A stretch of 64,000 nt of DNA, from positions 1,178,001-1,242,000 of the forward strand of contig NC_037325.1 of the NCBI RefSeq assembly GCF_000143535.2, in the 5' to 3' direction. Source of the DNA: Botrytis cinerea B05.10 (taxonomy: Eukaryota; Ascomycota; Leotiomycetes; Helotiales; Sclerotiniaceae). Shown here one piece after another: positions 49,509 through 59,827 of the stretch; the first letter of the stretch is position 1; each line of letters begins with the position of its first letter. Under the pieces are notes generated by a model that saw nothing but the letters and a program-made list of their open reading frames with translations, made no database searches and was not told the origin of the DNA. A program made the position numbers and the translations under genes.

Positions 49509-51094
49509 ATGCATTTCATCAACGGCCACGCGATTCTGCTGACCACCTTCTTTCTCAAACAGAGCATTCTGGCAGCACCAACTGGAGATCCTCTCCTTGG
49601 TTACAACCCTTCAAACGTTGTCATCAACCAAAATACCGACAATGTCGACTATGAACTTGCACCAGGACAAACAGATCCAGCAACTGTAGGTGCCTATCTG
49701 GATTTCAGCAAAATTGAGAACCCTCAACCAATGCGCGGCTCCAAAGGTGGTACCGACCCAGGCCCAAGAACTTCAGCATACGATATTCTTAACCCCGATA
49801 AACTTGCACCTCCAGGCACCGACCACGGAAGCGTAAGCAATGCACAATGGCCCTTGGGGCTCAGCCATGCGAAACTAGGACTCGATCATGGAGGATGGTC
49901 GAGACAGCAAAATATTGACAATATACCTGCTGCCACAGAAATGGCAGGCGTAGATATGCGTTTGGAAGAGGGCGCTTACCGTGAATTGCATTGGCATAAA
50001 GCGGCAGAGTGGGCTTATATCTTCAATGGAAGTGTGAGACTTCAAGCTGTTAATGATGAAGGTCAGACTTTTGTTGATGATTTGAGTGCGGGTGATGTTT
50101 GGTATTTTCCTCCGTAAGTGATCCAAGCCACCGCGCGCTCTAAATCATGATATGCTCGCTTGAGGGGTGTTATTCCTTGGCGTGCTATTCCAGCTTGTGA
50201 TTTTACTGACGAACATTATTTCAGAGGTGTGCCGCACTCTCTGCAAGGATTGAAAGGTGGAGTAGAATTTCTCTTGGTTTTTGATGACGGAAGTTTCTCC
50301 GAAGACAATACCTTCTTGGCTTCCGAAGTCTTTGCACATAATCCAGTAAGATAACCCCTGTGGAACCCATGATATCAAGAGCTAATTACCACTAAGATTG
50401 AAGTCCTTTCCAAGAATTTCCAACTTCCCAAATCCGCCTGGTCCGACATCCCTTCAGGAGAACTCTTTATTTTCCCCGGCACAAAAGCCCCCACCGATAT
50501 AGCCGAACAGAACATCACCGGTTCGGCTGGTCTTGTACCTAAAGAATTCTCCTACTCTTATCATCTCTCCCAAGCCCCTCTGACGCACGATACTCCCGGC
50601 GGAACCATAAAGATTCTCGATCCAAAATCCTTCCCGCTCGCAGCCCAATTTTCTGCCGCAGTCGTAACTTTGCATCCTGGAGCTATGCGCGAAATCCACT
50701 GGCACACCACTAGCGATGAATGGAACTTTTTCATATCTGGCAGTGCGAGAATTAGTATATATGCAGCCCAAGGATTAGCAAGAACATTCGACTATCGTGC
50801 GGGTGATTGTGGATATATCCCCAAAGGAATGACGCATTATGTTGAGAACACTGGGAATGATGACGTGGTATTTATTGAAGTTTTGCAAGCGGACCATTTC
50901 TCGGGTAAGTTCTATTTGCTGCTTGTCATTATGACTTGATGGGATGCTAATGTTCGATAGATATTTCGGTCGGCCAGTGGGTTGGTTTGACGCCCAAGCA
51001 GATTGTAGCTGATACGCTAAATTTATCCAACGAGACAGTGTCGGCTTTCAAGAAGGAGAAGCAATATATTGTGACAGGCGATGTGGCGGAGTGA
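49509..51094 (+). CDS. Oxalate decarboxylase, secreted bicupin
   Basis: Manganese enzyme that splits oxalate to formate and CO2; secreted or wall-located. Four exons, 49509-50113, 50225-50345, 50397-50904 and 50961-51094, give 455 aa. A hydrophobic signal peptide ends near Ala23 (SILAAPTG). Two cupin domains each carry a metal site. Cupin 1 has HWHKAAE (His161, His163, Glu167) with a later His206 in GVPHSLQG; cupin 2 has HWHTTSDE (His343, His345, Glu350) with GMTHYVEN. Length fits fungal oxalate decarboxylases. In plant-pathogenic Leotiomycetes oxalate is a virulence acid, so this enzyme would tune pH and oxalate level (family knowledge). Introns 1-3 are 111, 51 and 56 nt. Confidence 0.92.
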
Positions 51095-52285
51095 ATAGGC
51101 TCACAGGATTCTGGGTGGAAATGTCTTTCGTTTTTCTGTTTAGTGCGCTTAGGTTCTTCTTTCGCTCAATTTTGGTTGTTTTTCATTTAATATACGCCCT
51201 CATGTATTGTTGCAACGAAAAGAAATTTTCTGTTTTCCCGCCACTAAAGGCAGATGCAACCATTTAGATAGCTTCTCAACAATTCTATCATTTTATCTCG
51301 AGCATGCTAAGTGAATCTCAAATAATTATGATTTTGGTATGAGTAGAAGAAATACAAATATAGAAGAGTAGATTCCCGGACGGAGATGGTAATTTGACTA
51401 TATTTGACCTTCCTCAGCTGTAAGAAGCTTAAGGCTTGCGATACGAGGCTTTTCTTGGCACCTCGCTTCTATGAGATCATCTGCTTGCCGAGTGGGGGTA
51501 GACACTTGAGAAGGGATAAATGCACCTCAGCCACTGTAAAAGAGTAGAAGTTGGTGAAGATCACACAAGAAAAGCCTTCGCATACACCATAGTCAACCTA
51601 ACAGCTATGCGTAGTGATTGGAGGTGAATCGCTACATAGCGACAACGAGGTGCGAGGACGCACTTGGAATGACCACACAACGCAGGGGGTCGAAGTAAGA
51701 GGGTGTAAATTCCATGCATTTTGAGTCCACAAGAGGAGGAGCTATCAATACTAATGATCTTGTCACGCGACCCAAAGATCACGTTTTTCCGTGCACACCA
51801 CCTGTATAGATATGATGGATTAATCTACATAAACCTTTATAGCAGTTCGTGAAGGAGGACTCTCTGTTGATTGTAAAATCTGTAAACCTTCATTAGGACC
51901 TCAACATGAGTTGTGGGTTCTGAACAAAACGCATATTTCCAAACTATCCTGAGTGTTCCGAAAGTGTTTTTTATCGGGACATTTGCGTACCCTGTGGTGG
52001 CAAAGTTAATATTATCGACGAAAAGAATTTCAATATAAATCCCCATACAAATTTTCAATCATAAACAAGCGCAAAAGTAATATTTTTGTAATATAAAGTA
52101 TCTGTTGGTACGAGAAAGATACGGAAGACGTAGCACCCACGAATTGGGTAGGTCCTGTATGTCTAATTGTATTCATCTAAAGAGCTAGCTACGTATTGAA
52201 AGTAGTAAGTCTTATATAGACTTACTGAAAGAGCTAGTCTCTTCAATTTTCTAATCGAAATCAACATCAGTACGCAAAATAAAAG
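51095..52285. other. Intergenic, start of the repeat patch
   Basis: About 1.2 kb after the oxalate decarboxylase. Short minus-strand frames at 51561-51782 and 51837-52058 show no recognisable protein. AT content rises towards the duplicated region. Confidence 0.5.
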
Positions 52286-52800
52286 CCATAAACCCATTCC
52301 GACTATTGTCACAATCCTCCATCACCTCAATCCTGCCGATGACGTTCCTGATCTCTTTCAATTTTATGGTTTTCAATCTGCCTAATCTTTTATTAACAGA
52401 GCTATCAACTATCAGGAAGCTCCATTTCTTATATCTTCGTATAAAGCGAAACTTCTGTATTATTGTAATTTCTTCCTAGTTGTAGTTTTGCGTGCTAATC
52501 TGCACTCGCCTATATTGCTCCTTGGTTTCTCCTTCCAAATACAACCATAAACCCATTCCGAATATTATCACAATCCTCCATCACCTCAATTCTGCCGATA
52601 ACATTCCTGATCTCTTTCAATTTTATAGTTTTCAATCTGCTCAATCTCTCATTAACAGAGCTATCAATTATCAGGAAGCTCCATTTCTTATACCTTCGCG
52701 TAAAGCGAAATTCCTATACCATTGCAATTTCTTCCCAGTTGTAGTTTTGCGTGATAATCTGCACTCGCTCATATCGCTCCCTGGTTTCTCCTTCCAAACA
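52286..52800. repeat. Tandem 259-bp duplication with RIP-like divergence
   Basis: Two direct copies, starting at 52286 and 52545 (offset 259 bp), share nearly all positions, e.g. CCATAAACCCATTCCGA at each start and GTTTCTCCTTCCAAA near each end. By eye there are roughly 25 differences, and nearly all are C/T or G/A. Copy 2 is the 3' part of the minus-strand frame 53262-52714; copy 1 encodes a similar but interrupted version. Confidence 0.85.
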
Positions 52801-53262
52801 CCACCATACATACGAACTATCGCGATTCTTTGTTGAAACGCTCTGTCCAATGGTTATCCCTATTATTATCTCGGTATCGATCCTCGCTCTCTCAAAGAGT
52901 CTTGTGGAATCCGCATTGATCGACCATTGTCCCAAATCCTCCCCTCTAAAGTGCTGCTTGATTAGATTGAGTTTTATGTGATTCAGATTTGTGTGAAGAG
53001 ATGCTCTAGCTGTTATTGGAAACTCTAATCCTTGTTCCCATTCCGTCTTTCTCTGTCCATAGCGACTCATGGATTCTGGTAAGTGATTCATATGTTCCAT
53101 TTGTATCAATCGATTCGAGAGGGCCTTATTCATATCCACCATATTGACCACCATATCCTTACAAATACCAATTTTCCTGATATTCAATAAAGGCAAATGA
53201 ATCTTTTTACTTCTCCCTACTTTGGAATTTCTTTGACAGACTTCGTAAGGGGGTGTATACAC
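52714..53262 (-). pseudogene. Minus-strand ORF fragment in the repeat patch
   Basis: A 182-codon open frame without a recognised domain. Its last ~25 codons (LEGETRERYERVQIITQ) recur, with changes, in the upstream duplicate at 52286-52540 (LEGETKEQYRRVQISTQ). It lies in the same orientation as the Gag-like frame and may be another part of the same decayed element. No credible start context. Confidence 0.4.
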
Positions 53263-53366
53263 AAAACGCGTATGGGGTAAAAAGGGTCCTATTATTCTGT
53301 CTACCCCTTCGTATAAAGCGGCTCTGCTATTCTATAGATGCTGACATCCCACTTACGCATGTGGGG

Positions 53367-53393
53367 AAAACACGTGACATAGTCACATGTTTT
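53367..53393. repeat. Imperfect 12-bp palindrome
   Basis: AAAACACGTGAC (53367-53378) against GTCACATGTTTT (53382-53393), one mismatch of transition type, 3-nt loop. A related palindrome lies at 55399-55420 on the other side of the Gag-like frame and MITE. Confidence 0.6.
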
Positions 53394-53441
53394 CGTCAGC
53401 CACGTTTTCGGTATACTGCATCATCTAAGTGTAGACCTGAT

Positions 53442-54581
53442 TCAGTTCATAGTACTAGGTTTTTTCAGATCCACTTTGGTATTTGCAATACAATTTCGAG
53501 CTGCTCGCTTGGGGATATTTTTCAAGTATGTCTCGGTCACATCGCTTTTGGCCGATGCTTTGTCTCTGACCAAACGTTGAGCAATCTGGTTGTACTGACG
53601 GGTAAAGCGTGCCAACCCGTCAGCGTTCTCTTTACCCTTTTGCTTGTACTTTTTAGCGAGTCGACGAATGTAATCCCTGGAATACATTTTCTGGTACACA
53701 TCATCAGAAAGGTACTCTTTGAGGAAGGTTGGCTTGAATTTTCGATCCCAGTCCCAGCCTTCCGGTTGCCATTCCCTCATAGCCTTCACATCTTCCCGAA
53801 GATTTCTCTCAACTTTCAGGGGAATTCGAAGACGGAAGTCCTCTTCACTCATCTGGTAGTTACGTCGAAGTTGTTCCATCCCTTCACACTATTCAGTGGC
53901 ATTGGAGTCTTGAAACTATGGTATCCTTTTTTGTTCAGGGAGAGGCAATGGTGATATATTTGCCTTGCTTAGGTGCTTCAATATGAGTGCAAGCTGGGTA
54001 CAGTTTTCCGACCATATATAAGGTGCGAATCTGGACAGAAAATTGTTTCGTTGGGGGAATAGAGAAAAGCTCTGAATTCGTCGTTGTTGCTCATCTTGTT
54101 GCAATTGCTCAAAAGAATCTGGTGTAGGTGAAGCTTGAATTTTGATCGATTTCTTCGATACAATGATTTCGTACATGTCTGTATATTCTTCTTTCAATCG
54201 ATCTGCCTCTTCTTGAACCTCTTTTATACATTCATCTGATTTGTCTTTCGAAATAAGTTCAACAAGAACTTTTGCATAACTATTGCTCCCTTTTGTTTGT
54301 CGAACCTGAAAGCCGTGCAGAATGAGTTGAATTCGTATGAGTTTGAGAGCTTCGCGATGTGCAATTTTGAATGTAGCATCCGTCCAGCCTTCGTACCACT
54401 CCTGAAATTCTTCCCACAAATGTTGTCCCTTATATTGTCTATATTGCGAATTGATCATCCACATAGTGATATCAGCATTCACTTGGGTTTCTGTGAGTTC
54501 TGCACTACTTGGGTTCAACTGTCTTCCCCAAACTGCAGAGTCCACTTCGTACGGAACTGATTCAGGAATTGGAAAAACCAT
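53442..54581 (-). pseudogene. Gag-like retroelement frame, broken by two TAG codons
   Basis: Two minus-strand frames, 54581-53916 and 53879-53442, are in the same phase and separated only by 12 codons bounded by two TAG stops. Neither gap edge has an acceptable intron donor, so this is a broken single frame of about 380 codons rather than two exons. The distal part (FLKEYLSDDVYQ, then GLARFTRQYNQIAQRLV) has the helical spacing of retrotransposon Gag capsid proteins. The proximal part is a Trp/Glu-rich helical region with a Gln-rich tail. No zinc knuckle, protease or reverse transcriptase is found beside it. TAG from CAG fits C-to-T RIP-type mutation. The Gag call is tentative; it could be another decayed lineage gene. 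Confidence 0.45.
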
Positions 54582-54840
54582 ATTGAAGGGTAATATTCGA
54601 TGTCGTATAGCGTGTACGAGAGCATGATGGACGCAGATAGAATTGATACAGAATCAATCTATCCTGAAGAAAACACAACTGTAATCAGGGATCTCTTCTT
54701 AGCATATAATCCGAAAAAATAGTATGGGGAATGTAGTATTCTAGTTCTTCCACACAAATCGTATGTGAACTAAGTCTAATACGATTTTGTTCGTCTTCTC
54801 ATTAGGTTCGACCTTGCTGTTTTGTGATTGTTATTCTTGC

Positions 54841-54877
54841 TCACCCCCTTCGTACGCTCTTTGTACGAAGGGGGTGA
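54841..54877. repeat. 15-bp perfect hairpin near the MITE
   Basis: TCACCCCCTTCGTAC (54841-54855) and GTACGAAGGGGGTGA (54863-54877) are exact reverse complements around a 7-nt loop. A degenerate third arm (GAGCGTACGGAGGGGGC) follows directly. The same CTTCGTA-type word occurs at 53246 and 53306. Confidence 0.75.
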
Positions 54878-54910
54878 AGAGCGTACGGAGGGGGCTTTTT
54901 GGCATATATG

Positions 54911-55349
54911 TAACGTGGTTTAACACCGGGTCGCCAATATCACCGGGTCGCCATTGATTTTTACATACAAAAAACGTCTGTGTGTAACCGTGCACTTTCT
55001 TTATTCTTGAATATAATTTTATAAAATCTGAAAGTGTAAGATTTAATTATATAAATATTATAAAAATCTGATTATTTATTGGAAGTTTGAATTGATATAA
55101 AAGTTATTATTAAAACAATTTTTTGTAACGAAAATCGTGACAATTTTGGCTTTTTTCGAAATATAATAGAAATATTAATATAAAAACTAGATTTTTCAAT
55201 AAGTGATTTCTTATTATTATTTAATATTCTTTTTTTTAAAAAATATAATGATTGGTTATTAAAATATGAATATTAAAAAAGACTTAGTTTTGGTATATTT
55301 TTGAAATGGCGACCCGGTGATATTGGCGACCCGGTGTTAAACCACGTTA
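54911..55349. mobile_element. MITE-like element with perfect 44-bp terminal inverted repeats
   Basis: Bases 54911-54954 and 55306-55349 are exact reverse complements over 44 nt. Each arm holds two direct copies of CACCGGGTCGCCA. The 351-bp interior is very AT-rich and non-coding. If the outermost TA on each side is counted as target-site duplication, the ends become ACGTGG...CCACGT flanked by TA. That would fit a Tc1/mariner-type MITE (inference; the TA also belongs to the palindrome). Perfect arms suggest recent insertion or activity. It sits 150 bp beyond the stop of the TULIP-like gene. Confidence 0.85.
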
Positions 55350-55398
55350 TATCTAGATGTGGTTTATCTCACTTACACGCGAAGGGCGGAGGTGGGGT

Positions 55399-55420
55399 AA
55401 AACGTGATCCGTCACGTTTT
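55399..55420. repeat. 9-bp palindrome AAAACGTGA / TCACGTTTT
   Basis: Perfect arms around TCCG, in a GTGGGG-containing context like that before the palindrome at 53367-53393. Together they may mark the ends of an older insertion. Confidence 0.55.
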
Positions 55421-55499
55421 TGCTCACGTGTTCCCACACGAAGTATACAATAACTAAGTTATCAGTGAGGAAATGAAAGTTGTGACTAAGTATCCAAGA

Positions 55500-58400
55500 C
55501 TATTTATCATGCCAAAATTTCTTCTCCGCCTTCTCCTTTTCTTTCATTTTCTTATCCATCTCCTCTAAGAGTTCTTTAACCTTCTTATCGCTCTCTTTCC
55601 CTTCCCCTTGTTTTTCCAATCGCTCCGTATCAACTTTCGTTTGTTCCTCAATATTCTTCTGAACCTTTACATCGAAATCGGCCTCCATCCTATCAATCTG
55701 CTCTTGACTCCAATGCTCCTCCTGAGCCTTTGTCCTTTCACTCCTCAATTCTTGTTGAAGATTTAGTTGCTCCGCTTGAAGATTCTTGATGTCATTTGTC
55801 AGCTTGCTGACTCGTTGGGCAATCAACCTTCCGTCTCGAATCGCAGCATCTTTGTCGTGCACAGTGAGAAGTCGATCTACAACTGTGCCCATAAATTCCT
55901 CGTAATCATCGCCTTGGAAGACTTGGTCAGCATAAACATTTACGACCTGCTCAACAAGCGCCATTCCCATTTGCTCATCCAACTGAAACGCCGTGCCATA
56001 TTTCTTTTTGCTTTTGAATTTTGAATCAACACTGATTGACTTTTTCATCTCTTCCAGAATTTGCGACTGAGAATTCTCGATGATTTTTTCCTTCTCGAAA
56101 ACCCCCTCGTTAATCTGTGTATTGATAATTGGTTCCGACTTGCTAGTAAAAGATTTCTGCATCTCTTCAACACTGGGCATCTTTAGACCGTATCCCATGC
56201 TGTTGCCAGATTTTCGCAGAACAATTTTTCGACATCTCGCATATGCATCAACAAACTGCCCTTTACTCTCCCTAAACCATTTTTGGATATTCAGGACAGC
56301 AAGGGCAGTGCTGACTGCACCAAAGAAAATGGTAATAGGCTCTGCAAATTCTACCGGCTCTTTGCCATCTACCGATGCTCCATCATCTGGTGCGGTTAAA
56401 TCCATGGCTACAGAGAGATACTGAAGTGCTTCTGCATCTGTGGCTGAATCAACCATGGGTGCGGCTTTAGGTTGTCGAAGAGAAGGTGAATCTTTCCACG
56501 GAAATACTCGCTGGCCACTGAATTTGGTTTTCTGTTCTGGTTCTGCTGTAGACCATGAGGTGCCTTCGAAACCTACACCACCACATGGAGAGTCCGAATC
56601 AACATCAACGTTAAACAATACCTGAAATGAGCGCTGGCCGTCATGAGAGGTAAAAGTGAATGATCCATCTGATTGTGTTTGTTGAGATAGTACCATTTGG
56701 TCGTCAACTGCGAAAACGTTAGCAAATTAGTGCTCGTACCCATGGCATAAAGTAGTCTGAATACGCACGCAGTATATCGCGATAACGCGAATGAACAAAC
56801 AATTCCTTCACAGGAGTGCTAGTAGTATCCTGAACTTGATAGCTACCTCCTGCATATCTCACATCAAAATCAGGGCCAGGGATCGAAAACTTTTGAAGCG
56901 CTTGGTGAACTTCGACGGGATCAAGATTTTCAAACCCCCTGTCTTGAATTACCTTACAGACTCCCTCTGGGTCACTGTTAGTAATGTGATGAATCAAGTC
57001 TCCCATAAAATATCCATTACTATAGATATCCTCTAGGAAATCCTGTATTGGGTCCGTTGCGTAGTCATCCATGACCATGCGTCTAGGCAATGTGCGATAT
57101 CCAGTTGGTTCGTCTGGCTGTTCAGGCATAGTACCCAACAGTACAACATCATAAGGCATCATTTCAGTTTTAGCCTCTATGAATTTAACTCCTGGAACAA
57201 ACACATTCTGAGCCGAAAAGTAGTTGAGACCTTGAAATACAAAGTCCATGTCGCTAGGGACTAAATATTGAACGTCGTCCTTATCTTCATCGAACTCGTT
57301 CGGGATACTGTCTGACCCTTTCCATGTGTAATACTCTGCATCCTTATTTCCAACACTTTTGGCTTTGTAGTCCATTTTGGGTTTGTCATTGGACCTACTG
57401 ATCTTGCATGCCATTTGTAATTCGGATTTCTCTTTGTCGATAGTAAAGAATGATGCCGGATCCTAATACCAGATCTTCGTTAGCATTATTTGCCATATTG
57501 ATGTGAAAGAAGCACCAAAACTTGCCGTGCTAAGCTCGCTTGTAGTTTTGACTACTCCCCATTGATGTGTATTTATTCCCTGGGAGTCCTCAACTTCATA
57601 CCACTCAATATCAAGCTCGGGTGCCCATGTCCAAGTGAACTTCGTTTCAAAATTGCTGTTGTCAAAGAGATCAAGAGTCAAATCAAAATTCTTGTATTCA
57701 ATTTTTGGCTTGCACGTGAAATCTAAATGACCCGGAGTCTTACTAAGATCCCAGCTGGCAGTATCATCCATGGTCATACTTAACTTAGCTCCGGTCAATG
57801 TACTCTCCTTCGCAATCGTTATTTTTTGCCCCTTGAATGTTGTTTTCATCTGGTCGCATACATAATCCACGAAAAGGTCATGGTGAATGACTATACTAGC
57901 TTCATAGTCGTTTATTATTGGCGCAATAGTTTTTTTACTTTTGGTATTGAATCGAGGATTCTGGGTACCATCTTTTCCAGTCGTTGTGATAAAAACCAGA
58001 AGATATCCTTCCTGGGACGACATCGTAAAGGACTTGGGACAAAGTACCCCGCTGTCAGAATCGGTGGGATATTGCTTATTGGTCACCTCTGCTACCTTGT
58101 AGTCGATCCAGTGAGTGTTGTCTTTGCTTTTGAAATGGTCTTTGAAGCTGTTCAAGGATTGTTGCATTTGCTTGTCAAAAGTGTCATCGTTAAGAACGCT
58201 TGAACAATGCCCAAGTATGTCCCATGTGGATCGATCATTCCGGAAATGAAAAATGAGATGGCAGGGTTGGTCGTCGCCCTTCCCTTCAAACTTAATGGCA
58301 TGATCATGCTGCGAAATATGTTAGAATAAGTCCCATGCTGAATGAGAAAAGAAACATTAGTAAAGGACTACACACATCCCAAACTTGGTTACCAGTAATT

Positions 58401-58792
58401 CCCACAATTGGTACGGTGACCTGCAGTTGATAAACATCCTTTGGAATAGCTTTTGGTGTCCCTGGAGTCTTTACCCCAGAAATAGTCGTGTCTGTGGTGA
58501 CTGTACCGTTTATCATCATAGTGAGTATGGCGATGGCCATGTCAGAAGTAGTGTCGAACTGCAATGATGGTGCTCCAAGATCGACGACAAAATTTTGATC
58601 AATCACAACAGTATCGTATATAACTTGAAAGCTATATGTAAGCTTGGTAAACTCCGCCTTTCTGTCCCAAGCCTTTGAAAGAGACCGATTGAGAGGAATC
58701 TGAGCATAAGCCACCATCATATCCCAGCCATCGGTGACATTTTGTTTGAGGGCATCATGGAACTCTTCTGGCTTTACTATTGTGCCACTCAT
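55500..58792 (-). CDS. Large TULIP/P47-like protein with coiled-coil tail
   Basis: Four minus-strand exons, 58792-58376, 58308-57526, 57462-56769 and 56707-55500, encode 1033 aa in one frame. Intron 2 has a GC donor (GCAAGT) and only this choice keeps phase. The N terminus has a Gly-Trp-Asp at 22-24 and long alternating beta-type segments up to about 550. This recalls the P47/OrfX branch of the TULIP superfamily, known from bacterial toxin loci as non-enzymatic, possibly lipid-binding accessory proteins. Residues ~756-771 are hydrophobic (ITIFFGAVSTALAV). The last ~110 are a Lys/Glu/Gln coiled coil. There is no signal peptide. It is divergent from the TcA-like gene across 1.03 kb. The family call is motif-based and uncertain; the reading frame itself is solid. 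Other possibility: an unrelated fungal large protein with similar fold. Confidence 0.6.
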
Positions 58793-59827
58793 GTTGTTGA
58801 AATTTCTCTTGGAAGGGGAGCTCTATATTTGCGATAGATATGGGGCAGTAGTAGTTAAATGTAGAAAGGATAAAGAATGGTGTAGTCATGGAAATGAAGG
58901 GAGGGAATCATCTATATAACCTCTCAAAGATGAATAAATGCCGTGATGCAAGTGAACATCATTGCTCGGCGACCTTGTCTGACATGTATATCTGATTTTA
59001 TTTGTGATCAGAATTACACAGAGCTCCAATAATAAGTGTCAACACCCCAATTGAAGAAATAAATTACCTCATAGCAACAGAAGCAAATCGATATCATTTG
59101 TTATTAGTGGATGTGTAAAATTAGGCGTTTGACTCAAAACAGAGAATATCTCATTTGTATATAGTATTCAGCTTGTGTTCGACAAGCCAGTGAGTCGGAA
59201 ATGAAACCATCCGTATATTCGTCTAGACACATTCAAGTGAACTAGTACATTTATGTGAATTGATACATTTACATAAACGAGTACATGCAAAGAAATTGAT
59301 GCATTGATGCATTGATTTTCCGATAGATTCGGGCCAGCTGAAAGGTTGAGTCAGTTCTGACAGTAGTTCAGAACCCACAAATTATGCAAAAGTTCCAATT
59401 TGGAATTGTAAGATATCACATGAGAACACGGGTGTGAGGATCTGCGGATCTTCGATTAATTTGGCGATAAAATTGTCCAGTGTCACACCTGCACTAGATT
59501 TAAGACAGCGGGGGAAGCCACTCAAGACGAAAACAAGGACAAAGAGAGTGAACACAAGCTTAACGCAATGGCGTATGCCATCAAGATTAGTGACCAGCTG
59601 AGAGAGTAGCACCATTCTCCATACCTCCTGCGAGTACTTGGTGTAAGCTGAAATGCCAGAGCTGTTTGACTCGAGTGTTGTATCTCTTAATGAAACTTGG
59701 CCGTTCGTTCAATTACTTGTCGCCACTAAGCAAAGACCAAGGAATATAAGTAAAGATCTGGTGGAGTAAACTGAATTCCTAGCTCCCTCAAACGTCATTC
59801 ATATTTATCTCAAGCGGAATCATCATC
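58793..59827. promoter_or_regulatory. Divergent promoter of the TULIP-like/TcA-like pair
   Basis: 1.03 kb between the two start codons. It is AT-rich, with an octamer repeat TTGATGCA near 59297-59313 and repeated ACATTTA/TACATTT words at 59247-59290. Shared control of the pair is inferred. A small minus-strand frame lies inside (listed). Confidence 0.5.
59382..59615 (-). other. Doubtful 77-codon frame with a hydrophobic segment
   Basis: Starts MVLLSQLVTNLDG and has a hydrophobic stretch (KLVFTLFVLVFVLSGFP) around residues 19-35. It could be a small membrane or secreted peptide within the shared promoter, or chance. Confidence 0.2.

Noticed and set aside
53253..53954. 233-codon plus-strand open frame
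   Set aside because: It lies antisense to the Gag-like frame, shows Cys/Phe/Leu-rich chance composition, and has no domain.
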